Assembly: GCF_004217045.1 (NCBI RefSeq)
Contig: NZ_SGXM01000008.1
Coordinates: 62,001 to 126,000 of the forward strand
DNA from: Cupriavidus agavae
GTDB lineage: Bacteria > Pseudomonadota > Gammaproteobacteria > Burkholderiales > Burkholderiaceae
DNA: 64,000 nucleotides
Reading direction: 5' to 3'
Part shown: piece after piece, positions 32,623 to 42,171 of the stretch
Layout: every line of letters starts with the position of its first letter
How positions within the stretch are numbered: the stretch's first letter is position 1
The notes under the pieces: generated by a model
The model's input: the letters and a program-made list of their open reading frames with translations, nothing else
Told to the model about the DNA's origin: nothing
Databases searched by the model: none
Translations under genes and position numbers: made by a program

Positions 32623-34866
32623 TCAGGCCCGCTTGCTCTGCGCGCGGCCGTACTGGCTCATGTAGCGGTACTTGCCATAGAGCGAATGCGGGCGATACCA
32701 GCGGCCTTCCACATGCAGGCCGTTGAACAGCACGCCCTTGATGTCACTGCCGGCCTGCTGCATCGCGCGCTGCGAAGCCACCAGCTCGCGGGCGGTGGTG
32801 CTGTCGGCCCGCGCCACGGCGAACACCGCGCCGGCGTGCTTGGCCAGGATGGTGGCGTCGGTGGCGGCCAGTACCGGTGGCGTGTCGAGCAGGATCAGGT
32901 CGTAGCGCGTCTTGAGCAGGTCCAGCAGCGATTCCATGGCCGGGTGTTCGAGCAGGTCGGCGGCCAGCGGCGGCTGCGTGCCGGTGGGCAGGAAGTCGAG
33001 CCCCGGCACCACGTCGCGCTGTACCACGCTGTCGAACGTCGCGCCGGTCAGGATCTCGGTCAGGCCCGGCGTGCGCACACGGCCCAGTGCGTGGTTCAGG
33101 CTGCCGCGCCGCAGGTCGGCGTCGATCAGGATCACCTTGCGCCCGGCCTTGGCGGCAATCGCGCCAAAGTTCAGGCTCACGAACGACTTGCCCACGCCCG
33201 GCGCCGGGCCGGTGATGACCACCACGCGATTGGCGCTGTTCAGCAGCGCGAACTGCAGCGCGGTGCGGAACGTGCGCAGGCTCTCGATGGCCGGATCGTC
33301 GGGCGCATCGGTGGCCAGCAGGCCCGCGTGGGCCTCGTCTGACGGCTTGAGCTGTGCCTGGGCGCTGCTGAACGGGATCGTGGCGTAGACGGTCAGGCCG
33401 GTCTGCTGCTCCACCTCGTCGGCATCCACCAGGCCACCGTCGAGCACATGGCGCAGCAGCACGGCCATCAGCGCGGCCAGCAGGCCCAGGATCGCGGCCA
33501 CGGCCGAGATCATCGGGCGGTTCGGCCGCACCGGATCGAGTGGAATGTCGGCCGGATCGATCAGGCGGGCCGTGCCGACCTTGCTGGCCTTGGTCAGCTT
33601 CAGCGCCTGCGTGTCGTTCAGCAGTTGCTGGTACAGCTCGGTGCTGACCTTGACGTCGCGCATCAGGCGCAGCACGTTCTGCTCGACCTCGGGCAGCTTC
33701 TGGATCTTGCTGGTTACGCCGCCAAGCTGGCCGGAGAGGCTTGCAATCTGGCTGTCGATGATCTCCACGCTGGGGTGGCTCGGCGTGAAGCGCGTGGCCA
33801 GCTCCTCGCGCTTGGTGCGCAGTTCCTGCAGCTTGGTCTGGATCGCCACGGATTGCGACAGGATCAGCTTCGATTCCTCGCTGAGGTCGATCGTGCCGCG
33901 CTGGTTGCGCATCGAGTTGTAGCGCTGCTCGGCGGTCTCCACCTGCTGCTTGAGCTGCGGCATCTGGCTTTCCAGGAAGCGCAGCGATTTCTCCGCCTCC
34001 TCGGCCTTGCGGTGCACGTTCTGCTCGACATACTCCTGCGCGATGGCGTTCAGGATCTTGGCCGCCTGCACCGGGGAGTTGTCTTCGAGCGCCACGCCGA
34101 TCACACCGCTCTGCTTGCCGCGCTCGGCAATCATCAGGCGCTGCTGCAGGGCGGCAATGGCCGCGCCGCGCGGGATATGGCGCACGATGAAGACCGCGCC
34201 CGGGTTGCCCACGAGCTGGCTGACCTCCATCCTGACCGTGCCCTTGCGTGTCTCGATGGTCATCGGCGTGCCCACCTTGCCCTGGGCCACCGTGTCTTCC
34301 TTCGGGAACGTCACCTCGAAGGCATCGCCCTCCAGGCGGGTCACGCGGATCTCGGCGCCTTCGAGTTCGGGCGGCACGGCCAGGCTGGCCATGCGGATCG
34401 ACTCGATGCCCCAGGCGTAGCCGCCCCGGCCGAACAGGCCCGGCGTGGACAGCGTGCTGGCGCGCGCCGCGATGGCCGAGCCAATCACCGGGAAATAGCG
34501 CGGCGAAGCCACCACGTCGAGGTTCAGCAGGTCTACCGCCTTGCCCACCACCATGCGCGAGCGCAGCAGTTCCATTTCGGCGGAGGCGGCCGGCTTGACG
34601 TCGAACACCGGAGAGAGGCTCGCAGCCAGCTTGGCGCCGGCCGGGTTGCCCGTGGTGTCCTCCACCTGCACCACGATGTCGGCCCGGTAGACCGGCTTGC
34701 TGAGCATCGCGTAGACCACGCCCAGCAGCGTGATGAGACCCGCCACGACGATAAAGGTCCAGCGATAGCGGACCAGCGTGTCCAGGACAGCGGTCAGGTC
34801 GAGCGGCTTCTCGCCGCCTTCCTCGATATCTGCCGCCGGATCCCGGAATTGCCTGACGTTGCTCAT
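32623..34866 (-). CDS. wzc: Wzc-type polysaccharide co-polymerase / BY tyrosine autokinase
   Basis: A 747-aa inner-membrane protein controlling EPS polymerisation and export. TM1 (about 37-57), Wzz periplasmic domain with coiled coil (about 270-400), the proline-rich segment before TM2 (DPADIPLDPVRPNRP), TM2 near 445-465, then the kinase with Walker A TGPAPGVGKS, Walker A' LIDADLRRG and Walker B LILLDTPP. Its C-terminus has the expected Tyr cluster, WYRPHSLYGKYRYMSQY, in contrast with the kinase at 24104-26518. The ATG overlaps the wzb stop. Autophosphorylation would be reversed by the Wzb phosphatase encoded just upstream. Confidence 0.95.
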   Translation of the reverse strand: MSNVRQFRDPAADIEEGGEKPLDLTAVLDTLVRYRWTFIVVAGLITLLGVVYAMLSKPVYRADIVVQVEDTTGNPAGAKLAASLSPVFDVKPAASAEMELLRSRMVVGKAVDLLNLDVVASPRYFPVIGSAIAARASTLSTPGLFGRGGYAWGIESIRMASLAVPPELEGAEIRVTRLEGDAFEVTFPKEDTVAQGKVGTPMTIETRKGTVRMEVSQLVGNPGAVFIVRHIPRGAAIAALQQRLMIAERGKQSGVIGVALEDNSPVQAAKILNAIAQEYVEQNVHRKAEEAEKSLRFLESQMPQLKQQVETAEQRYNSMRNQRGTIDLSEESKLILSQSVAIQTKLQELRTKREELATRFTPSHPSVEIIDSQIASLSGQLGGVTSKIQKLPEVEQNVLRLMRDVKVSTELYQQLLNDTQALKLTKASKVGTARLIDPADIPLDPVRPNRPMISAVAAILGLLAALMAVLLRHVLDGGLVDADEVEQQTGLTVYATIPFSSAQAQLKPSDEAHAGLLATDAPDDPAIESLRTFRTALQFALLNSANRVVVITGPAPGVGKSFVSLNFGAIAAKAGRKVILIDADLRRGSLNHALGRVRTPGLTEILTGATFDSVVQRDVVPGLDFLPTGTQPPLAADLLEHPAMESLLDLLKTRYDLILLDTPPVLAATDATILAKHAGAVFAVARADSTTARELVASQRAMQQAGSDIKGVLFNGLHVEGRWYRPHSLYGKYRYMSQYGRAQSKRA

Positions 34867-35345
34867 GATGTCTCCTCACACCCGCTTGCGTTCTGTCGTT
34901 CACGAACGCATGTTGTCCATGCTTCGACCCCGTGCCGGATCATTCCAAGTACCACTGCAAACATGCCGTGCGATCCGCCGTATGGGTCCGGCACATCCGC
35001 ATCGATGGATTCGCACAAACGGAAAGTCTTGCCGCGCGCGCCGGGGTGCAGGCCCTCCAGCATCAGCCGCTGGTCGTCCTCCATCACCAGCACCAGGTCG
35101 GCCTGGTCCACCAGCGGAGCGTCGATGGCGCGCGCGCGGTGCGGCCGCAGGTCCACGCCTTCCTGCGCCAGCAACCGCACGGCACGCGGATCGGCCCCGG
35201 CGCCGACGGGCGGCTCCAGGCCGGCGGACAGCACGTGGCAACCCGGCAGCGCCTGCTGCAGCAGCAGTGCGGCCATCGGGCTGCGGCAGCGGTTGCCGAG
35301 GCAGACCACGAGAATCGAACGTATCGGTGTCACGAGAGCGGTCAC
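34863..35345 (-). CDS. wzb: Low-molecular-weight protein tyrosine phosphatase
   Basis: A 160-aa phosphatase of the Wzb/LMW-PTP family. The catalytic loop is VCLGNRCRSPMA (Cys-x5-Arg-Ser) near residue 14, with the general-acid Asp in DPYG near residue 120. It lies 18 bases after the wza stop and overlaps the wzc start, the classic Wza-Wzb-Wzc order. It removes phosphates from the Wzc tyrosine cluster and so cycles EPS export. Confidence 0.95.
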   Translation of the reverse strand: MTALVTPIRSILVVCLGNRCRSPMAALLLQQALPGCHVLSAGLEPPVGAGADPRAVRLLAQEGVDLRPHRARAIDAPLVDQADLVLVMEDDQRLMLEGLHPGARGKTFRLCESIDADVPDPYGGSHGMFAVVLGMIRHGVEAWTTCVRERQNASGCEETS

Positions 35346-35363
35346 GTGTCGTCCTCGGGATGG

Positions 35364-36530
35364 TCAATACCGCATGAAGCCGGCGGTGCCCGTGATCGGC
35401 TGCACCAGCATGCTCATCACACGGCTCCAGCGCACCACGCCGTTGGCGTCGACATAGACCACGTCCTTGGGCTGCATTTCGAAGCCTTCGGCCACGGCCA
35501 GCGCCACTGGCGAGGTGCCGTCGAGGTGGAACACCTGCGGTGCGCCATCGTCCTTCTTGCGGATCACGAAGATCTGCCCGGCGTTGGCGGTGCCGGGGTT
35601 GACGCCGCCGGCGTCGCCCAGCGCCTCGTTGAGCGACATCTTGCCGTCGCGCATCAGCAGCGAGACCGGCTTGACCACCTCGCCCGTGACGAAGATCTTG
35701 CTGCCCTCGCGCTGCTCCACGCGCACGATGTCGCCGTTGCGCAGCAGGATGCGGGCCGGGTCGACGCCCTTGCGCAGCAGCGCGGGCATGTCCACGTACC
35801 AGGTCTGCTCGCCCCGCGTGACACGGATGCGGCTGTTGTCGCCGGTCAGGTTCAGCACGCCGCCGGCGCGGTTCAGCGCCTCCACCAGCGTCATGGCCGC
35901 ATCGTCGATCGGCAGCGCGCCGGGCGTCTTGACCTCGCCGTCCACGTAGACGCGCTGGCTGCGGAAGCCGAGCACCCGCACCGTCATCTGCGGATCGCGC
36001 ACCACCCGCGAGATCACGCGCGACATCTCCGTGCGCAGTTCGTTGGTGGTCTTGCCCGCCACGTGCATCACGCCGGCATACGGAAACTGGATATCGCCGC
36101 TGGGGCTGACCACGTAGCCGGGCATGTTCGAGCCGCCGCTGGTGACCGGAATCTCCATCGCCGTGGCCACGCTGTAGGTCTGCGTGGGGAAGACCAGCTC
36201 GGGGTGATCCCAGACCACCACGGAGATGATGTCGCCCGGGCCGATGCGGTACGGCTGCGGCGTGCCGAACAGTTGTTCCACGCCCACGTTGGTGGGCTTG
36301 GCGGTCTTGCGCAGCTCCTCGTTGAGCTTGAGCGTGATCGGCGTGATCTCGGGCGGCTTGTCGCCTTCGGCGCCGCCGCCAGACGCCTTCATGGCGGCGT
36401 CCGAGATGCGCATGCCTGGCGCGGCGGCGCAGGCGGAGAGCAGGACCGCGGCGCACAGCGACGCCACGGCGGCGCAACGCCGGCCTGCGGGAAAGGCGGG
36501 GAACAATGTGAAGCGGCGACGTGATGACAT
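35364..36530 (-). CDS. wza: Polysaccharide export outer-membrane lipoprotein
   Basis: A 388-aa protein from the ATG at 36530 (TAGGAG upstream); the frame also extends to 36554. A signal peptide ends in the lipobox LLSAC, so it is anchored in the outer membrane. The Poly_export domain (GPGDIISVVVWDHPEL) and the following SLBB domains (IQFPYAGVMHVAG and related) define the Wza family. The C-terminal amphipathic end is WSRVMSMLVQPITGTAGFMRY in outline. It forms the octameric outer-membrane channel for the EPS, working with Wzc. First gene of the minus-strand operon; promoter expected in 36531-36781. Confidence 0.94.
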   Translation of the reverse strand: MSSRRRFTLFPAFPAGRRCAAVASLCAAVLLSACAAAPGMRISDAAMKASGGGAEGDKPPEITPITLKLNEELRKTAKPTNVGVEQLFGTPQPYRIGPGDIISVVVWDHPELVFPTQTYSVATAMEIPVTSGGSNMPGYVVSPSGDIQFPYAGVMHVAGKTTNELRTEMSRVISRVVRDPQMTVRVLGFRSQRVYVDGEVKTPGALPIDDAAMTLVEALNRAGGVLNLTGDNSRIRVTRGEQTWYVDMPALLRKGVDPARILLRNGDIVRVEQREGSKIFVTGEVVKPVSLLMRDGKMSLNEALGDAGGVNPGTANAGQIFVIRKKDDGAPQVFHLDGTSPVALAVAEGFEMQPKDVVYVDANGVVRWSRVMSMLVQPITGTAGFMRY

Positions 36531-36781
36531 CTCGATTCTCCTACCGGGACCCAAGCATGCATGCCGCGCAACCCGCAGCCACAGCTTCTGATGGTGCGAG
36601 AGTAGGAGCGTGGGGCCGGGGCATCGGTACGTTTCACCACATTGGCGCCCGGCCGGTGTGGCATCCGTGCCGAACCGGTCCGCCGGCCGCGCCCGCGCGG
36701 CGTTTGTGGCGCAGCGTACGGAGTCCGCGCGCGCGCAGGGCTAGGCTGCGGTCATCTTCAGGCACGTGGGGGCTACCTTTC

Positions 36782-37951
36782 ATGCGGCTGTTACATGTCA
36801 TCAACTCGATCAACCCGGTAGGCGGCGGCCCGATCGAAGGCTTGCGCCAGCTCGACATCTACCTGGCCCGGCGCGGCGTGCAGGCACGGATCTGCTGCAA
36901 CGATCCGCCCGATGCGGACTATGTGGTCAACAGCGGGCTCGACCTCGTGGCGCTGGGGCCGAGCCGGCTGCGCTACGGGTTCAACACGCGCATCGTGCGG
37001 TGGCTGCGCGAGCACAGCCACGAGTACGACGTGGTGATCGTGCACGGCATCTGGCAGTTCCACAGCCTGGCCACATGGCTGGCGTTGCGCGGTGGCCGCA
37101 CGCCATACTTCGTCTTCACGCACGGCATGCTCGACCCCTGGTTCAAGGAGCGCTACCCGCTCAAGCACCTGAAGAAATCGCTGTACTGGGCCGTGGGCGA
37201 CTACTGGGTGCTGCGCGACGCCCGCGCGGTGCTGTTCACGGCCGAGGACGAACGGCTGCGTGCGCGCGAATCGTTCGGGCTGTACCAGTGCCGCGAGCAG
37301 ATCGCCACGTTCGGCACGTCGCCGCCGCCGGCGGACCGCACCGGCATGCGCGCGGCCTTCACCACGGCGTTTCCGGCCACCTCGGGGCGGCGCAACCTGC
37401 TCTTCCTGGGCCGCATCCACGAGAAAAAGGGCGTAGACCTGCTGATGCACGCGTTCGGCAGCGTGGCGGCGCTGGACCCGTCGCTGCACCTGATCATGGC
37501 GGGCCCGTGCGACGCGCCGATGCGCCACCAGCTCGAAGCCATCGCGCATGGTGCGGGCGTGGGCAACCGCGTGACCTGGACCGGCATGCTGCAGGGTGAT
37601 CTGAAGTGGGGGGCGTTCGAGGCCGCCGAGGCGTTCTGCCTGCCCTCGCACCAGGAGAACTTCGGCGTGGCCGTGGCGGAGTCGCTGGCCTGCGCCGTGC
37701 CGGTGCTGATCTCGAACAAGGTCAACATCTGGCGCGAGATCGAGGGCGACGGCGCGGGGATGATCTGCGAGGACACCCTCGAAGGTGCCGAGCGCGTGCT
37801 GCGCCAGTGGATCGGCACGCCAGCCGTGGACCGCGCCCGGATGCGCGAGCGGGCGCTGGCGTGCTTCGAGCAGCGCTTCCAGAGCAGCAGCTTTGCCGAC
37901 CGCCTGCTGGAGGTGGTGGGCGTGCCCGAGGCCGCGATGCAGCCGGTGTAG
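36782..37951 (+). CDS. Family 4 glycosyltransferase, monocistronic
   Basis: A 389-aa GT-B glycosyltransferase. The start at 36782 (MRLLHVINSINPVGGGPIEG) is the family's usual N-terminus; the frame's upstream extension to 36521 is non-coding promoter DNA. The donor domain has LLFLGRIHEKKGVDLLMHAF and the motif FCLPSHQENFGVAVAESLAC with its E-x7-E pair. It is transcribed divergently from wza and ends at a strong terminator. It probably contributes one sugar of the EPS unit. Confidence 0.93.
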   Translation: MRLLHVINSINPVGGGPIEGLRQLDIYLARRGVQARICCNDPPDADYVVNSGLDLVALGPSRLRYGFNTRIVRWLREHSHEYDVVIVHGIWQFHSLATWLALRGGRTPYFVFTHGMLDPWFKERYPLKHLKKSLYWAVGDYWVLRDARAVLFTAEDERLRARESFGLYQCREQIATFGTSPPPADRTGMRAAFTTAFPATSGRRNLLFLGRIHEKKGVDLLMHAFGSVAALDPSLHLIMAGPCDAPMRHQLEAIAHGAGVGNRVTWTGMLQGDLKWGAFEAAEAFCLPSHQENFGVAVAESLACAVPVLISNKVNIWREIEGDGAGMICEDTLEGAERVLRQWIGTPAVDRARMRERALACFEQRFQSSSFADRLLEVVGVPEAAMQPV

Positions 37952-37973
37952 GCGAGGCCGGGCAGCGGATGCC

Positions 37974-38016
37974 GGAAAAGGGAACGGGCCGCTGTGTGCG
38001 GCCCGTTCCCTTTCCT
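37974..38016. terminator. Strong bidirectional terminator between convergent genes
   Basis: A perfect 16-base stem: AAAGGGAACGGGCCGC (37977-37992) with GCGGCCCGTTCCCTTT (37998-38013) around TGTGT. The A-rich and T-rich ends make it work for both the plus-strand glycosyltransferase and the minus-strand operon. Confidence 0.9.
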
Positions 38017-38041
38017 CCACCACACACCCCGCGCGGCATTG

Positions 38042-39169
38042 CTAGGATTCGGCGGCGGCCACCTCGGCCAGCGCCGGTGCCATCGTACGGATTTCGCGCG
38101 CCGGCGCGGCATGGCTGCGCACCTGCAGGGCCGCCTCCACCACGCGCGCGCAGATGTCCTGGTTGCCGGCGCCGTTGGCGCGGATGCGCTGCATGCCGGC
38201 CAGGCGGATGGCCTCGCGCTGCGTGGCGTTGTCGAGCAGTGTGCGGCACCAGTGGGCGCATTCGTCGGCATCGCTCCAGAACACGGCCTCGCGGCCTTCC
38301 TCGAACATGGCCTGGTGGTCGCGCGTGCGCTGGGCGCAAAGCAGCCCGCCGGCGTAAGGAATCTCCATGGTGCGCGTGGTGTGCAGGTCGCGGTTGCCCG
38401 ACGACAGCAGCCCGATGCAGACCTTGCTGCCCTGCATGGCAGCCACGTAGTCGCGCCCGCTCAGGTTGCCGCCACGGTGGTGCGGCCGCAGCATCGGCCA
38501 GAACGGAGACATGCCCCAGCGCGCGCCCCACACCGACACCGGAATGCCGCGCGTGATCAGGTCGGCAATCAGGCGGTCGCGCGATTCATTGCGCATCCAG
38601 GTGCCGATGAAGGCCACCTCGGAGCGGAACTCGGGCGCGATATCGGCCGGATCGTCGAATGGCGCGTGCATGACCTCGTCATAGCTGCGGTCCACGCGCA
38701 TCACCTGCGAGGCGCCCAGCCCGCGCAGTTCCTCGACGTTCTCGTCGCGCACCACCACGCACAGCTCGTACTCGGGAATGGCCCGGCGCAGCGTGGCAAA
38801 GCGCTGCCCGTCGCGCGGCCCCACCGGATCGTCGTGGTTGTAGAGCACCACGGTGGCGCCGGTGCTGCGCAGCAGGCGGATGCAGTCGGGGCCCAGCAGT
38901 TCGCCGCTGTCCACCCAGACGATGTCGGGCGTGTCGAGTTCGCCGAGCGTGGCGCAGATATGGGCCACCCAGTCGTGCATCGACCATTGCAGCGCGCGAT
39001 AGCCGGTGCGGAAGTGGGCGGCGTTGAGCCAGCGGTTGTTGAGCTGGCGGTCCACCGCGTGGAACGGGTCGGCGATCGTCACGGCATGCCCGAGCCGCCG
39101 CAATGCCTGGGCGCGGTACAGCGACGTGCCGCCTTCGAGGCTGCAGCCGAGGTAGAGGATTCTGGCCAT
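38042..39169 (-). CDS. CgeB-like glycosyltransferase
   Basis: A 375-aa protein starting MARILYLGCSLEGGTSLYRA. It has the two-half organisation of GT-B enzymes of the CgeB/spore-maturation type: an N-terminal Rossmann half with VVLYNHDDPVGP, and a C-terminal half with VAFIGTWMRNESRDRLIADL and the end motif TTRTMEIPYAGGLLCAQRTR. CgeB-like proteins are glycosyltransferases of surface polysaccharides in Gram-negatives. Last gene of the gmd operon, three bases after the polymerase gene. Confidence 0.85.
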   Translation of the reverse strand: MARILYLGCSLEGGTSLYRAQALRRLGHAVTIADPFHAVDRQLNNRWLNAAHFRTGYRALQWSMHDWVAHICATLGELDTPDIVWVDSGELLGPDCIRLLRSTGATVVLYNHDDPVGPRDGQRFATLRRAIPEYELCVVVRDENVEELRGLGASQVMRVDRSYDEVMHAPFDDPADIAPEFRSEVAFIGTWMRNESRDRLIADLITRGIPVSVWGARWGMSPFWPMLRPHHRGGNLSGRDYVAAMQGSKVCIGLLSSGNRDLHTTRTMEIPYAGGLLCAQRTRDHQAMFEEGREAVFWSDADECAHWCRTLLDNATQREAIRLAGMQRIRANGAGNQDICARVVEAALQVRSHAAPAREIRTMAPALAEVAAAES

Positions 39170-39172
39170 GAT

Positions 39173-40831
39173 TCAGGAGGCTCCTTTGCCGATGGCGCGT
39201 ACGACGACGCGCGAGATCCAGAAGACGACGGTATAGATGACGGCGCTTTCGATCCAGCCGCGCAGAATCAGCTGCGTGAGCCCCGACATCGAATCCACGC
39301 CGGTGGCGGCACTGGTCAGGTAGAAGACCCACGTGTAGTAGCGCGTGACCACGAGCGGACTGAAGACCGGTACCCAGCGCACCGGGCTGGCGTCGCGTGC
39401 GGGCAGGGGCCGGCGCGTGGTCTGGGCGTCGGCCAGCGCGTAGGTCAGGAAGGCCAGGATCGCCAGCACGCCGGGATAGAGCCAGTCGAACAGCGCGTAG
39501 CCGGTGCCGAAGATCGAGCCGGTGCGGAAGCCACCCAGCGCGTCGGTGTCGCCGGTGACGGTGAACAGCATCAGGTCGCCGGCCGACGAGGTGGTCACGA
39601 AATCCTTGTCCACGGCAATGCCGAGCGCCTCCAGCACGGGCGCGGGCAGCACCGTGATCACGCGCTGCCACTCGATGGTGCGCAGTTCGGCACGCGCGGA
39701 GGCATCCTGCCGCAGCGCCAGGTCCAGCGTGGCGTCGGCGAACTTCATGTTGGCCAGCCGTTGCAGGAACAGGTTGTCGAGGTAGCGCTCGTCCCAGGTC
39801 TCGTGGTTGTCGTTGGCGTCCGATTCGAGCCGGTCGCGGATCGCGTCCCGGTTCTTCATCGTGTCGAGCGTGGCGCTGATCAGCTCGCTGGCGCCCACGT
39901 CGTTGCGTTGGGCGCGGGCAATCACCATGCTGGTGGCCAGGTCGGTGACCGGCCCCTGCATCAGCGCCAGCAGCAGGCCCACGATGATCAGCCGGCGCGG
40001 GCGGAACAGCCGCATCGGCAGCGTGCGCGTGATGAAGCCGTAGGCCATCACGAGGCAGACGGAAATCGTGCCGATCAGTACCAGCGCCCGGCTGTTGCTG
40101 CCGATCGACACCATCGCCAGCACGCCCGTGTACGCGATCAGCGTGAGCTTCCAGCGCAGGCTCAGCGGCAGGTAGCTATGCGCGCCGATCAGCGGGCGCA
40201 CCAGCAGGCAGTAGGGCAGGTAGGCCAGCGGGTACATCGCCTGCATGATGCGGTTCAGCGCGCCGCCGCTGCCCTCGGTGATCATGCCCACCACGAACAC
40301 CTGGTACATCATCGCGCACAGGCCGATGCCGCCCATCACCATGATCTGCACGTTGCCGAGGTTGTGGAACAGCCCCATCGGCCGGTACACGCGGTTCACC
40401 ACGCCCAGGCGCAGCTGCATGCCCCACTGGCTCTTGCGGTAGAGGCGGTGCGCGAGAAGCAGCGCCACGTGGCACACGAACGCGTGCGTGAAATCGAGTA
40501 CCGGATGGTGCAGGTTGTACGTCAGCGGCTTCCACTCGATCAGCGTGGCCACGGGCGGGATCAGGAAGTACGACAGCGTGTAGCCGAGCAGCATCGCCGT
40601 GGAGATCGGATACGCCCGCAGCCGGGCCACGCGCGCCATCACGTGGATGCCGCTGACGCCGCCCGCGATCACCAGCAGCGCGGCGGCCACGTTGGCGGCG
40701 TTGAGCCACAGCAGCGCCTGCACCGCGACAAGCCCGGCCCAGGCGAGCAGGAACGCCGTCCGCCAGCGCTGGAAGCGCACGGGCCGGCGGGTCGGGGCGG
40801 TCTGCAGGGTGAACGTGGTGACAGCGGTCAT
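39173..40831 (-). CDS. wzy: Wzy-like polysaccharide polymerase
   Basis: A 552-aa integral membrane protein with about ten to twelve hydrophobic segments. I start at 40831 (MTAVTTFTLQ), with GAGGA before it; the frame to 41062 runs through the intergenic gap. A long non-hydrophobic loop (about residues 300-410, DTMKNRDAIRDRLESDANDN and onwards) followed by further helices resembles O-antigen polymerases. No sequence signature is decisive for Wzy, but it is the only protein of this type in a locus otherwise holding Wza, Wzb, Wzc and Wzx, so polymerase is the best assignment. Confidence 0.72.
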   Translation of the reverse strand: MTAVTTFTLQTAPTRRPVRFQRWRTAFLLAWAGLVAVQALLWLNAANVAAALLVIAGGVSGIHVMARVARLRAYPISTAMLLGYTLSYFLIPPVATLIEWKPLTYNLHHPVLDFTHAFVCHVALLLAHRLYRKSQWGMQLRLGVVNRVYRPMGLFHNLGNVQIMVMGGIGLCAMMYQVFVVGMITEGSGGALNRIMQAMYPLAYLPYCLLVRPLIGAHSYLPLSLRWKLTLIAYTGVLAMVSIGSNSRALVLIGTISVCLVMAYGFITRTLPMRLFRPRRLIIVGLLLALMQGPVTDLATSMVIARAQRNDVGASELISATLDTMKNRDAIRDRLESDANDNHETWDERYLDNLFLQRLANMKFADATLDLALRQDASARAELRTIEWQRVITVLPAPVLEALGIAVDKDFVTTSSAGDLMLFTVTGDTDALGGFRTGSIFGTGYALFDWLYPGVLAILAFLTYALADAQTTRRPLPARDASPVRWVPVFSPLVVTRYYTWVFYLTSAATGVDSMSGLTQLILRGWIESAVIYTVVFWISRVVVRAIGKGAS

Positions 40832-40913
40832 GCGACATCCTCGGGCTGATGTCCTGAGCCTACCGGCGAAGCGCCGCCATGGATGTGGGGTAGCACACCA
40901 TCCACGTGGCGCC

Positions 40914-42164
40914 TCAGCGTGGCGGCTCGAACGCCGGGGCGCCGGCAGGCCGGCGCAGCGCGTGCAGCGCCTGCTCGAACTGGCCCAGCACCGCGTCGCG
41001 GTCGAGATTGGCGCGCGCCCAGGCCAGCCCGGCGGCACCCAGCGCGGCACGCCGTCCGGCATCCCCGGCCAGCGTGGCGATGGCCTGCGCGAACGCGGCG
41101 TCGTCGCCGGGCGGCACCACCACGCCGCACTGGGCGACCACGCCGGCCAGCGCCGAGCCGTGCGCGGCCGTGGTCACCACCGGGCGGCCGCTGGCCAGCA
41201 TGCCGGTCAGCTTCGACGGCATCACGAGGTCCGCGACATCGGCGCGTTGCGGCAGCAGATGGATGTCGGCCGCCGCCAGCAGCGCCGGAAAGCGCGCGTT
41301 GCTTTGCAGCGGCAGGAACTGCACGGACGGCAGGCCGGCGCAGGCGGCCTGCAGGTCGGCGCGGCCGCCGCCGTCGCCGCAGAACACGAAGTGGATGTCG
41401 CTGCGGTCACGCAACTGGCGCGCGGCGGCCGCAAGGTGTTCGAGTCCCTGCTTGGCGCCCATGTTGCCCGAGTACAGCGCGAGCACCGCGCCCTCTGGAA
41501 TGCCGAGTTCGGCACGCATCGCCTGCGCGGCGGCGGGTGGGGTCTGGTGCAGCACGGTCCAGTTCGGCAGGAGCACGGCCCGGGCGGGTAAGACGCCTTT
41601 TTCGACGGCCAGCGCCACCATGTTCGGAGAGATCGACGAGACGCGATCCTGCCGGCGCAGCAGAAAGCGCTCCAGCCCCAGCGCGAGCCGGCGCAGGGCC
41701 GGGTGCCGGAGCAGGCCCAGCGCGAAGGCGGCGTCGACCTCGTAGTCCTGCACGTGCAGCCACGCGCGGGCGCCGGCCAGCCGGGCCAGCAGCGTGGCCG
41801 CCGGCGTGCACATCAGCGGCGGCTCGACCATGAAGACCACGTCGGGACGCCAGAACCACTGGCGCGCGAGCACCGGCAGCGTGGAGGCGGCGAAGCTGGC
41901 CAGATGCAGCAGCCGGCGCACGCCCGACTGCCGCGCGGGTATCCACACCGGCGCGCGCCAGACGTCCACGCCGCGCAGCATCTCGCGCCGATACTGCCAG
42001 GCGCGGTAACCGTCGCCGATGCGCCACGCGGGGTAGTACGGCGGCGCGGCCACCACGCGGACCTCGTGGCCGCGCGCGGCCAGCCATTCGGCCTGCTCGG
42101 CCGTGTACTTGCCGATGCCGGTCAGCTCCGGCGCGTAGTTCAGGCTGACCATCAGGATCTTCAT
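40914..42164 (-). CDS. wcaI: WcaI-like family 4 glycosyltransferase
   Basis: A 416-aa glycosyltransferase starting MKILMVSLNYAPELTGIGKY, which is characteristic of WcaI (colanic-acid fucosyltransferase type). The C-terminal donor-binding half has LALYSGNMGAKQGLEHLAAA and the later VMPSKLTGMLASGRPVVT. It is seven bases after fcl, so GDP-fucose production and use are encoded side by side; fucosyl transfer is therefore likely, though inferred. Confidence 0.9.
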   Translation of the reverse strand: MKILMVSLNYAPELTGIGKYTAEQAEWLAARGHEVRVVAAPPYYPAWRIGDGYRAWQYRREMLRGVDVWRAPVWIPARQSGVRRLLHLASFAASTLPVLARQWFWRPDVVFMVEPPLMCTPAATLLARLAGARAWLHVQDYEVDAAFALGLLRHPALRRLALGLERFLLRRQDRVSSISPNMVALAVEKGVLPARAVLLPNWTVLHQTPPAAAQAMRAELGIPEGAVLALYSGNMGAKQGLEHLAAAARQLRDRSDIHFVFCGDGGGRADLQAACAGLPSVQFLPLQSNARFPALLAAADIHLLPQRADVADLVMPSKLTGMLASGRPVVTTAAHGSALAGVVAQCGVVVPPGDDAAFAQAIATLAGDAGRRAALGAAGLAWARANLDRDAVLGQFEQALHALRRPAGAPAFEPPR

Positions 42165-42171
42165 CGCGCGC

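Noticed and set aside
36521..36781. N-terminal extension of the glycosyltransferase to 36521
   Set aside because: It overlaps the wza start on the other strand and lacks similarity to the family, which begins at MRLLHVIN.
37994..40849. 951-codon plus-strand open frame
   Set aside because: Antisense of the CgeB-like and polymerase genes; no domain, and the real genes have ribosome sites and motifs.
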